A DNA stretch of 64,000 bases from Iris pallida (taxonomy: Eukaryota; Streptophyta; Magnoliopsida; Asparagales; Iridaceae): NCBI GenBank assembly GCA_029216955.1, contig JANAVB010003999.1, positions 5,742,126 through 5,806,125 on the forward strand, in the 5' to 3' direction. A program made the position numbers and the translations under genes. Under the pieces are notes generated by a model. It was not told the origin of the DNA. It ran no database searches and worked only from the letters and a program-made list of their open reading frames with translations. Positions 1 through 11,240 of this stretch are shown here, one piece after another. Position 1 is the stretch's first letter. Every line of letters starts with the position of its first letter.

Positions 1-340
1 GACAGCTAACATGACAAAATTAAACATTAAACACTAAAGTTAATATTAAAATTAAAATTAATATTAATATTATATTAATTTAATATTCAAATTAATATTA
101 ATATCAAATTAACATGAACAATATTAAAATTAACATTAACATTAATATTAATATTAACTTTAACATTAACATAATAATAATTAACATTAATTAAAATTTG
201 CATTAACATAACATTAACATTAATATAATATTAATATTAATATTAATATTAATTAAACATTAATATTGACATTAAATTAAAATTAGCATTAACATTAACA
301 TTAACAATAAAAATGTTGGGTAATTAATTTTTTGGGTTAA
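1..340. repeat. AT-rich low-complexity tract
   Basis: The stretch is built almost only of A and T with scattered C, as irregular runs of the words TTAATATTAA and AACATTAA. No open frame or gene-like signal is visible. It looks like a degenerate minisatellite or AT-rich intergenic filler. Confidence 0.8.
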
Positions 341-344
341 AACA

Positions 345-410
345 TGACATGTCAGCTGACATGTCAGTTGCCATGTCAGCTGACATGTCTGTTGCCATGT
401 CAGATGTCAC
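345..410. repeat. Short tandem repeat built on a perfect palindrome
   Basis: Positions 345-366 form a perfect 22-bp palindrome centred on AGCT, with arm TGACATGTCAG. A unit of about 24 bp containing the palindrome core is then repeated with small changes up to about 410. No terminal-repeat partner was found in the window. It may be the end of a foldback-type element whose other end lies outside, but that is inference. Confidence 0.7.
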
Positions 411-1640
411 ATAATGGAGATGGCATCATCAAAAAAATTTAGAAGCCAAATAGCATATTGTTTTATATGTACTAGTAACACGTATCTTTTTTTGGTTAAT
501 AATAATTTAAATTTAAATTTATTATAAATATTTTTGTCATGTGGGATTGAATTCATCCAGCAAATTCCACCTTAATCACATGAGTTTGAAATGTTTGACT
601 ATAATTAAATGATATTATAGTTAAAATTTTTAGAAAGCATTTCATTCAAATTGCTATGAGAGCATAGATATTTCGAAATTATAACGAAACACCTTTTAAA
701 GGGTGTTTCTTTATTTTTGCAAAGAAATAGCATTCCATTTAACCACCCGCTCTTCCAATTATTAATTAAAATGTGTCAAAATGTCTTTTAAAATGACGGT
801 TTTTTTTTTTTTTTGCACATTTGAATTCTCTCCTTTGATTTCTCCCTATTTATTACAGCTAGGTGGACGGGTGGAATTAAAGGAGTATGGGTGGGAAAAT
901 TCATGTCTCCACATTTGAATTCTTTCCATTGTTTTCTTCTCCTTGTTGGATATAGATTAAGTAAAAAAAAAATTATTCAAAACGTCGGATTTATAACTAA
1001 ACTAGGATGCAACAAGAATGTCCTTTTAAAGTGAGTTTATTTGCTAAACAAGAACGTTAACGTTTTGGGTCTTCTTATAATTTCAAAACATCTTTTTCTC
1101 TCGTAGCAATTTCAACAAACTCTAATGCTCTGTTATAATTTATTATTTTTAAATTTTAAATATGTAAGAATATACATACGATTTAAACAGTTTCATTTAA
1201 CCATTTTCAACACACACAGGCACACACGATGCTTGTTTTACAAATGTTGATATTATTTATATAGAAAAGTCAACATACAACCAAACTTATTAAAAAAAAA
1301 ATTTCAATAGGATAATTATACATCCAAATTTTTAGAGCAACCCATGCCAATAGTAACGTTAATTTATTCAACTATCAATCAACTATTAAGTTATTGATAT
1401 TTTCACATTGATGTAGTTGATAGCCTGAACAATAAAGTTGATTATTATATTATTAAGTATTGAAATATCAACTACTGCTGAATTATCAACTACGATTAAG
1501 TCAATGTGATGAAATAAGTTATTATATCAAGATATTTTAGCTAAAACTTTCAACCATAGTTCCAACTTGTATTATCATTTCAATTTAGCATTAAAAATCT
1601 AAGCACCAGTAATGTCAATCATGCATGTCAATCATTAGAA
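411..1640. other. Intergenic AT-rich sequence, no gene seen
   Basis: AT-rich intergenic sequence with homopolymer runs, such as poly-T near 800. There is no open frame of note and no element ends that I could pair. Confidence 0.6.
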
Positions 1641-1653
1641 AACTACAATGATA

Positions 1654-2030
1654 AGAGTGAGCATGGTGACAGAAATACCAACACCATCAACTCCACAAAT
1701 GCTCCCGAACGTCGATGTCATGACGAACCCGATAATCGCGCCAACGATGATCTTCCACCCAAATCTTATCATATGCAAACAACAATAATATACATGTCTT
1801 TATCTCCATATGCAAAATTGAGAATACATGCATTTGGATACTTGTTTACGTACATGCCAAACACGGTGGTAAGACGTCTGTTCCGGCTGCTACAGGAGTT
1901 AGGGATCTCGTGGAAGAAATTGTTGGATGAGCTCGAAACCTTGTCGGCGATCGTGTCCTTGAGAACTGTCTCGACTGAGACTAGACCCACCGTCAGCGGA
2001 ATCAAAACTCGTTTTCCTTAAAGATGAAAC
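1654..2030 (-). pseudogene. Fragment resembling a TauE/SafE sulfite-exporter-like gene
   Basis: Read on the minus strand, about 1654-1775 encodes FGWKIIVGAIIGF followed by a glycine-rich stretch, FGSICGVDGVGISVTMLT. This resembles the conserved plant TauE/SafE pattern, in which a W-P-x-M-x-FGW segment leads into a glycine-rich first membrane repeat. Family members are membrane proteins annotated as anion (sulfite) exporters. A second piece upstream (about 1850-2018) could be the first exon: it ends near a possible GTAAAC donor, with an AG acceptor before the FGW segment. Conserved glycines are replaced (GSICGVDGVG) and nothing further downstream of the family is seen, so this is a decayed fragment. 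The call rests on motif memory and a protein search would settle it. Confidence 0.5.
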
Positions 2031-2906
2031 CTTGTAAATTAATTTTATTGTCTAAAAAATGTCAAAGTAAAGAAAGTTACATGAGCTTCAGGAATAGATG
2101 AAGAAAGCTTTTTGTTTCGTTGTTAGCCTGATAGTTATAATTTTTTTAATTAGACAACCTAAGAAAGAAAAGATAGTGCATCATAAATAGATAGAGAAAT
2201 ATTTACAATAATCTTTAAAAAACAACTACATTTTCTTAACACTTTTTACATCTCAAAGTCATCATGGTCTGTGACGACGCATAGCATAGAAGAACCTAGG
2301 AGAAATTAATCAAATTGCAATTTCATGAGATAATAAACAAAAAGTAATAATTCAAAACGGTTAAACACAAAGTGTAGAATGCTATCACTTATGTGTAAAC
2401 AAAAAATGTAGACAGCAGACTAAGAAGAATTAGATGCAAATTGACAACCATATGTTGCAAAATTTATAAAAAAAATAATTTATTATAATACAAACAAATA
2501 CTATATTTAAGAAAAATGATTCTACAGAAAATCCAAAATAAGGAGGAGAGGCTGCTAACCCGCAGCCTATGATGGGTTCGTCCCTGGCCATAAAAAATGT
2601 GTTTGCCAATTATTCCCACTAAATGTAGCAAGACACACCAAGGCTAGCTCTCTCGAACTGTTTCTCCACAATCCTATCCAAGTTACATAATGCTCTCCTC
2701 TTAATATTTTCAAAATTTTCCTTTCTTTGAAACTTTTTTTCTTCAATAAAATTTAATTCAGTTCGAGAAAAAATTAAGGGGAAAGAGAGGAGAGAGATAA
2801 ATGGAACCGCTAGTTGCGGTTTTTTTTTTCCAATCCCAAAAGGAGAGAGAACGTCAGTGATAATAATGGGATGATGAAGATGAAAATGATGTTAGTATCC
2901 TTAAAT
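2031..2906. other. Intergenic, no gene seen
   Basis: AT-rich sequence without a supported gene. It includes a short T-run-rich segment and a purine-rich stretch near 2775-2800. Confidence 0.55.
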
Positions 2907-2926
2907 AAACTAGTAATGTGCATGTG

Positions 2927-3008
2927 GAGCGGACATCTGAGAGACCGACAAGGTTCGAGCCTCCCAATCATGTGTGTGAATTTCAAAAAAAAAAACAAAA
3001 ACAAAACA
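2927..3008 (+). mobile_element. 5'-truncated SINE with poly-A-rich tail
   Basis: The element carries a box-B-like promoter word (GGTTCGAGCCTC, about 2952) and ends in an A-rich tail. It is closely similar to the second half of the SINE at 43517. It is flanked by a perfect 20-bp direct repeat, AAACTAGTAATGTGCATGTG, at 2907-2926 and 3009-3028, as expected for LINE-machinery retroposition. The region that should hold box A is missing, so this copy is 5' truncated and unlikely to be transcribed from its own promoter. The unbroken long duplication suggests a fairly recent insertion. Confidence 0.75.
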
Positions 3009-3389
3009 AAACTAGTAATGTGCATGTGCAAATGAACGTGCGAAAAAAATATTTTAAAAAAATAAATAAAAATTATTATAAAAATTATTAAACCTAGGAT
3101 TTGAACTCAAACAACAACAACAAATATCTCCTATCTTAACCACTTGAGTTAGAATATTTATTATAAGTAAATCATATTAGATATTAAATACTTAGTAATT
3201 TTTTTAAAATATTTGGAATATGGTAGTTATTTTAGTTATTTTTTAAATTTTTTTAATAATTGATGATATTCACACGATTGGACGGCTCACTTTGAGTCGT
3301 TTGAATCATCTTTATATAGTAAAGATATCATTTAATAATGTAACTATCTAATATTTATATCATCCAAATATCCCTGATATTTAAATTAT

Positions 3390-3407
3390 ATATATATATC
3401 TATATAT

Positions 3408-3457
<50 letters not shown>

Positions 3458-3563
3458 ATTTAAATATAAGCTTTAATTAACTTATATTTAATTATATATT
3501 ATATAATATATCTCTATTATATATAATTTAAATATAAGCTTTATATTTAATATTATATCACTT

Positions 3564-3610
<47 letters not shown>

Positions 3611-3612
3611 AG
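3390..3612. repeat. AT dinucleotide microsatellites
   Basis: Two runs of alternating TA (about 3391-3453 and 3563-3610) are separated by a duplicated segment containing TTTAAATATAAGCTTTA, seen near 3460 and again near 3525. Confidence 0.85.
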
Positions 3613-4727
3613 CTAAGTATATGTGGTTGAGGTTGGTGGATGTTTTATTTATAATTGATTGTATAAGTTCTTTTTTTTTTTAAATTATAATACAATACAT
3701 TTAAAAAAATGATCATGCAATAAAGATTGTTGTACAAATGATCATGCATCCTTTACATAGATGTTCATTGTTGTACAAATTTGAACTTATGTGGCTGAAG
3801 TGTACTATATGGATTGGCTCGTATGGAACCAAAAAAAGTATTAATAAATTATTGGCGTCGGCTGCCATTCCACCTATACATGGTTCTACATTTGGTTACA
3901 TCATTACATGGCTGCGGCTGTCGAATATTTTGATTATAAAAGTTAGAGTATCCATTTATCTATACTATATATAATCCTATTATTATTATTATTATTATTA
4001 TTTTCTATTTTCTAATTATGATTCTACACTTTTCTTCCTATTTTTCTTTTCATGGGGGCCTTTTTTTTTTTTTCCTACTCCCTTCTTTTGGCATTCAAAA
4101 TAAATAAATAATATTTTTTTCCAATGTCCTGATTTTACGAACCAAACTGATCAAATGGACGTTATGCCCTTTAACATAACACCTCTCATAAGTTATTATA
4201 AAATCAGTAGACAAAATTTATTTTTATTTAATGTTTGCATATGTAGGGTAACTAATTAATTGCTAAAATAAAAATTTGCATTAAATTGTTGTTATAATGG
4301 ACAAAGATAAAACGAATCCACTTTTGTTCACCACAAAATTAGTGAAAATGTTCACTCTTTCATTCAAAAGTTGTCACGTATCATTTTTTATCTAACCTAA
4401 AATCACTTTGCGAGTGGCTTAGTGAATATCTCCACTAATTTTTAACACATGGTAACCTATGAGTGAGATGATGAATCTCCACTAGTTTTGACAGTTCCAC
4501 TAAAGAGCTAAACTAGAACTTGCAATATGAAGATGACACATGATATTGTTTTCTATTTAGCTCCTTGACTTTTGTTTGGATTCTTAAAAAAAATTAAAGT
4601 CTGAGATGAATGGTAACGATCCACTTTCAAAAATTAAGAACTCTCTAGTTCCTCTATGATTTTTGTTTCGACGGGCAGAAAAAAAAATGGACTCACTATA
4701 AAATATGACCGCACGTAATCCAAACTC
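3613..4727. other. Intergenic, no supported gene
   Basis: Contains a short open frame (3738-3974) that I do not recognise and that lacks any supporting context, an ATT trinucleotide run near 3980-4000, and AT-rich filler. Confidence 0.5.
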
Positions 4728-4888
4728 TTAGGGGGCGTTTGGTACGCGATATTTTTTTTTATTCCTGGAAAAAATTATGATGGAAATCTATTATCATGTT
4801 GTTTGAGCTAAAAAAAGTTATTCTCGGACTAGAAATACCCTCGTAAATAGTTTACCTATAAAACATGAGACCTATCCCTTAAGACTAG

Positions 4889-6073
4889 GTGGGGTATTTT
4901 TCTTTTGCCTGGAAAAAAATTTGTTTAAACTTTTTCCTTTTTTTAATCATTTTTGAACCCTTTTTTTTTTCGTTTTTTGAAATTTTTTTTTGTCGTTTTT
5001 TTTCTTTTTTTGGTCGTTTTTTATCATTTTTCTCTTTTCAATCGGTTATTTTGTTGTTTATGGTCGTTTTTACTAGGTTTTTTGACGTTTTTCCTTTTTT
5101 TTGTTACATTTTGACCCTTTTATCTCACTTTTGTCTCTTTTTTATCGTTTTAACCGTTTTTTGTCTTTTTTTTTTTTGCTTTTTGTCTTTTTAGTAGTTT
5201 TTTTTGGCTTTTTCTCTTTTTTTTTTTTTGCTTTTTGTCCTTTTTGTTACTTTTATCTCTTTTTTTTTTTTCGTTTTTTTCGTCACTTTTTTTTGTCGCT
5301 TTTTATCGATATTGTCGGTTTTTTATCATTTTAGTAGTTTTTTTTGTTGATTTTTGTCGCTTTTGATCTCTTTCTTTTCGTTTTACCGATTTTTGTCCTT
5401 TTTTTTGCTTCTTGTCATTTTGTCGTTCTTTAGTAGTTCTTGACTCTTTTTTTGTCGTTTTATCGGTTTTTTTGTTGTTTTTTGTTCCTTTTTATCATTT
5501 TTTACATAGTTATCATTATTTTATTTTGTCGTTTTTTTTGTCTCTTTGTCTTTTTTTTTATCGTTTTTACGGTTTTTGTCGTTATGTTTTTTTTGTCGTT
5601 TTTGTCTCGTTTTTAGTAATTTTTCTTTTTTGTCATTTTTTTGTTGTTTTTGGTCGTTTTATCGTTTTTTTGTTTTTTCTTTCTTTTGTCGTTTTTAGTA
5701 GTTTTTGACTTTTTTGTATTTTTTTGTCCCATTTGTCTTTTTTTCTTTCGTCTTTTTTTTTATCGTTTGTACTGATTTTTCTTCTTTTTTTTGCTTTTTA
5801 TCTTTTTTTGGTTGCTTTTTGTCTATTTCTTGTCATTTTTTTCTCCGTATTTATCGTTTTTGTCTCTTTTTTGTCGCTTTTTACCGTTTTTTGTCTTTTT
5901 GTCGTTTTATTATTTTTGTCATTTTTATTGTTTTTTGTCTTTTTCGTCTCTTTTTTGTCGTTTTATCAGTTTTTTACTTCTTCTTTTTTTGTCGTTTCTG
6001 TCGTTCTTTAGTTTTTTTTATTTATTTATTTTTTTCTGTGTTTTTTATCATTTTTGTCGATTTTGTTTATCTT
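4889..6073. repeat. T-rich tract with interspersed GTCG words
   Basis: Over 1 kb of runs of 4-12 T separated by short words, most often GTCG, ATCG or GTC. The same texture resumes at 24887-25085 and 26536-26610, so these three blocks were one continuous tract before LTR elements inserted. The long phenylalanine-rich open frames across it are a product of the base composition, not genes. Confidence 0.9.
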
Positions 6074-6538
6074 TGTAAGCCCCTGATTTTTCAAAAATTT
6101 TTTAACTAGTTTAATTAATTTTAAATGGCATTATTGGTTTAAAATAATTTAATATGATTTTAGGAATTTCTAGAATTTTTAAATGAATTTTAAATGAGTT
6201 TTAAATACAAAAATATCATTTTGTAATTTTTTGAATTATTTTAATAGTGTTTTGCATTATTAAAATTGTTCTAATATGATTTGCAATTTTTCTAAATGTT
6301 TTAATGTCATTATGAAATTATTGAATTGTTTGATATGTGAAATGCAATTATTTATTGCATTTACATACTGGGAGACCTATTTGTAATTATCCTAAAAACT
6401 AAGGGCCTAAGTGTAAACCTACGCCCCCCCCCCCACGTCACTCTCTCTCTCCTCCACCTCTCACCCACCCCGACGACGCCCCGACCGACCCACGCCGCTG
6501 CCCCCCCGAATCCGGCTGCCCCCACCGCCCTAAAGACC

Positions 6539-6548
6539 CTATATAAAC
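6539..6548 (+). promoter_or_regulatory. TATA box of the LTR promoter
   Basis: CTATATAAAC lies in an otherwise C-rich segment of the 5' LTR, and the same site recurs in the 3' LTR at about 11720-11730. Downstream is a CT- and C-rich leader with CCTAACCCTAAA words. The LTR position and conservation support a promoter; the start site is not known. Confidence 0.6.
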
Positions 6549-8467
6549 TCCCCCTCTCCCCCTGAACTAAACCCTAACCCTAAATCTCCTCCACGACTAA
6601 CCGCTGCCCCGCTCTTCCCCGACGAACCCCTAAACTAACCCTAACTCGGCGACCCCAGCGCCGCCCCTACGCCGAGCACCACCGCCAACCACCACCACCA
6701 TTCGACTCGCCCTGTCACTCCGACCACAGCGCCACCACTCCGCCACCGCCACGACGTCTCCTCCGCCCGTCAGCACCCCCGAAACCCACTTCGACGGCCG
6801 GACACGTAAGTGTCAGCTTCATTTCGTGTCGTGCGTGTCTCGTTTCACGCACGAGACTCGCCAGGACACGGGGACCTTAGTCCAGTACTTGGACACGCAA
6901 ATCGAAGCTTGTGCGTGTCGTGCGAAGCACGGACACGAGAAAACCCTGTGTCCTTAACTGTCAGGACACAGGATGGTTTATTATTTTTTTATTATGTTAA
7001 TTATTTGCAACTAAATATAATGAACCCAACCCTTTCCCTAACACAAGTAAAGGGCTGACCCCCTGGCCAGCCCGACCCGATTAACAACCCCCCCCGCTCT
7101 GCTAGCCCGAGTTCGAGCCCCCCCCCCCCCCTGCTGTGTTTTCCTTTTCTTTTTCTTTTCTTTTTTCTTTTTCTCTTTTTTGTTATTTAGGTATATTTAT
7201 ATATATATGTATATACATATTTTTGTATATATATATGTATTAATATATACTATATTTTAGGTATATATAGTTGCTGTTTTTTTTATATATATATATATAC
7301 TTTATTATTTATGTATGTATATATGTCTTATGTATACATATATATTTATATATATATATTTCTTGTGTATATATATTATCATTTATGTACTATTATATGT
7401 ATATGTATACATTAATTTTGTATATATATATATGTTATATGGATAAGTATTTTCTTATATGTATGTGTATATACATATATTTGTATATATATATATATAT
7501 AATAATATAGTTAAGCATTTTCCTAGATATATAAATATCCCTATATTTATATATATATATATATATTAGTTCCTATGTGTGTTTTACTTAGCTTAGTGTA
7601 AATTATTTATATAAAATAATGTTCATACTTTCATAGTTACTATGTAAAACTTTGCCTTATTAAAATAATAATATTTATTTGACTATTACCAAATTGTATT
7701 TTATTGTATTTAAATTACTGCAACCATTTGGTGTCCAAGCCTAGCATGGATATTTGGGCTCAAATGTGTTTCACACATTCAAGACCTGTACAAGTCATAT
7801 TGGACTTGATTCATGGCCTTGGGTCCTGTATTTGAACTTTGGTTCAAATTATATACATGGACAAAATACGCAGATAATTAATTATTGTGTGCAATGCTGT
7901 TTTTGATTTTCTAAAAATACTTAAAGTATTGCTAAAATTATGGAAAAATAGTTTTTAGATACTATGTTAAGTTAGCTAATTTAGTATAATTTTTGTAGTA
8001 TTTAATTTACTGTTTTGCCACTAGTTTGGCATATAAAACCAAAACTCATTTTCTGTATACTTAGGAAAACAGATTTTTATAAAATATTTGTACTGGTTAA
8101 TAAATTCCAGAAAAATTATAATAAATTTCTATAGTTAGCAAGGATCATTTTGGTACTTTGTTTTATGCAAAACTAGACTTTTTGCCTATCTCTAAAATTG
8201 TTAGAACACAATGATCTTTGATTTATTTATTGATTAATTACGACTTGTAGCTTTTGTGTTATTTGGAGTTTTAGTCGTGTTGAACCCCATCCCTCACTAG
8301 TATAAAGACCCTAGAAAGTTAGTTAACATAGCGTGTCACCCCACATTGGTCTCCTATGCCAAGTCATCATTTTGGCTAGGTGCCCAGTCACAAGTCGTGT
8401 CGCACCAATTAGTGTCCTAGTATTTTAGCTTAGTGTAAAAGCTAAGTTTATGTATGTATTTCTACAG

Positions 8468-9381
8468 TGACGAGTTACCGGACATCCATAGCACATTTAT
8501 CGCAGCTTGTTTTGCTAGAGGCAAGTACATCTACAAGCTCATTTACTGTCTTTTAATGCTAGAACATGTATTAACCCTGTTAGAATACTGATCCTTGAGG
8601 TGGCAAGTTATATCTTCACATGTTGTATTACATTCAGTATCTGCCATGCTTAGGACAGTTCTTATATCTTCACATGCATCTTACTGGTTCTCAGTACATG
8701 TTTCACTATGCTTTACACTGCTATCAGTACCTATCGTATTTTATACCGATCCCAGTATATCTCACATGTTCTATATCGTTCTCGTATCTCTCACATGTTA
8801 TATATGGGTTATAGAAAAACTGACGGTTGAGTACGTGATCATGACCCCCCCCCTCATAGTAGCGAGCGAGGTCGCATTTTATATGCATACCTTGCCGTAG
8901 GCTTTATATCAAGGCAGATTTGTGCGTATGTACATCTTTCGCCCTATCACTTGTACGGAAGTATATTTTATTATGTGCCACAGCATATTGTACATCTATT
9001 TGACCGATCACGTACCTGCTACAGTTTTAAAACATTACATATGCATCTGTCTCTATGACATATGTGTCCTTGCCATGATAGACTATGAGATATGCCATGT
9101 TCCCTGTGTTACTATGATATTGTGATCCCAGTTGTACCATGAGGCCATGTTCCCAGTATTTTCTGTTTTATAGACTTATCACACCATGTTTCTTGTTGTA
9201 CATCTCTTTCATTATATGTTCAGTACTTTAGTTGTAGAGGTTGTACTTGCTCCCGTCCTGACAGGATAACGTTGTAGGTATACTTACTGAGGAAGAGTTG
9301 CTCTGTGATTCGTATTATGGAGTCACTGCCGAGGACCCGGCTCTGCTTTACGAGGATGTTCCTACGGGGAACCTCGCTTAG
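8468..9381 (+). other. Exon-like segments inside the LTR, ending in an acidic reading frame
   Basis: A segment at 8468-8520 follows an acceptor-like CTACAG and is followed by GCAAGTA, the form of a GC-AG type 5' splice site. A second segment at 9278-9381 follows GTTGTAG. If joined, they read continuously in one frame across the junction and then give TEEELLCDSYYG, an acidic tail and a stop at 9379. A similar arrangement with the peptide TEDDELYYNSYYD occurs in the LTR of the nested element (16258-16379). Splicing is predicted only from the sequence, and a role is unknown. Confidence 0.35.
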
Positions 9382-9912
9382 TTGTCTTTTGTTTACTTAG
9401 ACTTTTGAGAGTAGACATGTATTAGACTATATCATTTTGTAACTGGACATGTATCCAGTTTTACATTTCAGTTTACTTGTACTTGGATATTCTACTTTAT
9501 ACGACGACTTTTGTGTTTGGAGCATTTATGATTCTTCTTCACTTATAAAACTGTTAGCACATTTAGTCTTATCTTGTTATCTCTAGAACAGTTTACTGCG
9601 CTTTATCTTAAGCGTAGGCTGGACATGGCTCGGCCCGGCCCAACAATTTGGGTAACGGGTCGTGACATGTTTTTTTTGGCGGCCCATGCAAGGTCCTGAC
9701 TAAACTGTTTGGTTACGTTATTGTACCAAGCATGCCTGCAATTAGGAACTTAAGGTAATTAGACAACATTAGGAAAGACGCTTAGAACACTTAGAGGAAT
9801 GCTAGGATTGCAACATAGGAAATACATCACATGTTTGCTATTATAATTAGATTTTCTTGCATATGATTGCTTACTTTAAATAAGTCCTTATGAGTCTTTT
9901 TATGTAATTTAG

Positions 9913-11130
9913 ATGGTGCTTACTCGTTCATCCCAGTATGTTACCCCTGAGAATGGGGCCCTCCTTATCCAGTCAGCTGACCAGTTGACTGATACACCTC
10001 CACCTACCACATTTCCCCACTCCACAGATCCACAGACCCAGATACCACCTTCCACATCCCAGGCCCGGCAGGACCCGATACTTCCACCACCCCCTATCAC
10101 TATACCCACCCAGGCTTCCGTCACACTCGACGGGACCCAGCTGCTCACACTGATCCAGGGGTTCCTAACAACCCATCAGGAGCAGACTACCCTACTCTGC
10201 CAGAGCATGGAGCGTTCTGAGGGACGTCCCGTGGTCCCACCACATGTAGAGCCACGGCAGAGAGCGGGGACGGTCAAGGACTTCATGGGTCTGAATCCCA
10301 AGGAGTTCTCAGGGACTGAGGGCATAGTAGTAGCTGATGACTGGCTAGATTCTGTAGAGAGGAAGCTTCTGGGAGTTAGGATGCCGGATGACCTTCAGGT
10401 CGAGGCAGCAGGATTTCTGCTGATAGACTTAGCAGGAGTCTGGTTCAGGAATGAGCCATTGTTCGCGAGAGGTAGAGCCACCTGGGACCAGTTCAAGACC
10501 CAGTTCAAGAAGAAATTCTTCTCGACCACTGCTAGAGTAGCCATGGGGCTACGATTCCAGAACATCCAGCAGGGGAACCGTTCTGTTGATGACTATGCGG
10601 GAGAGTTTAGTCGCCTGAGCCGTTTTGCTCCTAGTCTGGTTGCTGATCCAGAGGAGATGACCCGTAGGTTTTGTCATGGTCTAGTTCCAGACATTGGCAT
10701 TCTTATAGTGGCGAACGGTACGACTGACTACTACCAGAGCCTAGAGTTAGCCCGGAGCATTGAGGAGCGTCTTCTGTCTAGCAAGAGGCCGGCTTCTGTA
10801 CACCATGAGGGACCGTCCAAGCGTCAGGCTTTCCAGCAGAGAGCGCCGACGCCACCCCAGCAGACTTACCATCCCCCTACATCACATCACCCGACCCAGC
10901 CAGTTAGAGCCTCGGGACCCCGACAGCAGCAGCAGCAGAAGGGAGCTATATGTTCTTTCTGCGGAAGACCAGGGCATGAATTCGTCGTCTGCAGGAAGAG
11001 GTTAGGGCAGTGTTTAGCTTGTGGGTCTGCCATCCATCAGATTCGGGACTGCCCAGTAGCCAAGGGACCCCAGGGGAAGACTTATAGCCTAGTCCTTGAG
11101 CCGGAGCCGGAACAGGTTTCGGGAGGTTAG
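9913..11130 (+). CDS. gag: Gag polyprotein of the gag-only element
   Basis: 405 aa, intact. Gag forms the cytoplasmic virus-like particle that packages element RNA. After a proline-rich N-terminus (about 30-75) comes the retrotransposon Gag core (about 117-285), with the recognisable stretch WDQFKTQFKKKFF and the order W-x(n)-F-x-R-L-S-R-F typical of the plant Ty3/gypsy gag domain. Near the C-terminus are two zinc knuckles, CSFCGRPGHEFVVC and CLACGSAIHQIRDC, which bind RNA. The frame stops at 11128, about 110 bp before the 3' LTR, so no pol follows. The start ATG was chosen because it opens the frame about 245 bp after the LTR end. Its intactness in an element without pol implies selection for a trans-mobilised life style. 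Confidence 0.93.
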   Translation: MVLTRSSQYVTPENGALLIQSADQLTDTPPPTTFPHSTDPQTQIPPSTSQARQDPILPPPPITIPTQASVTLDGTQLLTLIQGFLTTHQEQTTLLCQSMERSEGRPVVPPHVEPRQRAGTVKDFMGLNPKEFSGTEGIVVADDWLDSVERKLLGVRMPDDLQVEAAGFLLIDLAGVWFRNEPLFARGRATWDQFKTQFKKKFFSTTARVAMGLRFQNIQQGNRSVDDYAGEFSRLSRFAPSLVADPEEMTRRFCHGLVPDIGILIVANGTTDYYQSLELARSIEERLLSSKRPASVHHEGPSKRQAFQQRAPTPPQQTYHPPTSHHPTQPVRASGPRQQQQQKGAICSFCGRPGHEFVVCRKRLGQCLACGSAIHQIRDCPVAKGPQGKTYSLVLEPEPEQVSGG

Positions 11131-11202
11131 TTTTGATCATAGCCTTAGTCATTTTGTTGTGTTGCTTGCTACGCTAGAATATTGTAGGGTCTTCAATCCT
11201 TG

Positions 11203-11240
11203 TGAATTTCGAGGACGAAATTTTTCAAGGAGGGAAGACT
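11203..11240 (+). promoter_or_regulatory. Polypurine tract and conserved upstream motif
   Basis: ATTTCGAGGACGAAAT, a near-palindrome with a 4-nt centre, precedes TTTTCAAGGAGGGAAGACT and then the 3' LTR. The nested element has the same layout at 20507-20541. In this lineage the purine run primes plus-strand DNA synthesis. Confidence 0.85.

Larger units (their letters stand above)
6074..9667 (+). repeat. 5' LTR of the gag-only element
   Basis: 3,594 bp, starting TGTAAGCCCCTGA and ending GGGTCGTGACA. It has an AT-rich start, a C-rich segment (6420-6805), a TATA box at 6540, (TA)n and pyrimidine-rich stretches (7080-7560), and an AT-rich second half. The C-rich segment contains AAACCCTA telo-box-like words. 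The 3' copy matches it apart from small indels and much longer AT runs. Confidence 0.92.

Noticed and set aside
3738..3974. 78-codon frame as a possible small gene
   Set aside because: No recognisable domain, no promoter or splice context, AT-rich surroundings.
4731..4760. Reading the GGGGGCGTTTGGTA ends as a hAT element
   Set aside because: No 8-bp target duplication could be found; the 3-bp TTA/CTA fits Tourist-like better, though weakly.
4889..6109. Several long phenylalanine-rich open frames
   Set aside because: They arise from T runs, overlap in all frames, and span a tract interrupted by insertions. No start context or homology.
6560..6660. Telomere-like CCCTAAA repeats
   Set aside because: Only scattered units in the LTR C-rich leader (also at 11750-11830); they are telo-box-like words, not a telomeric array.
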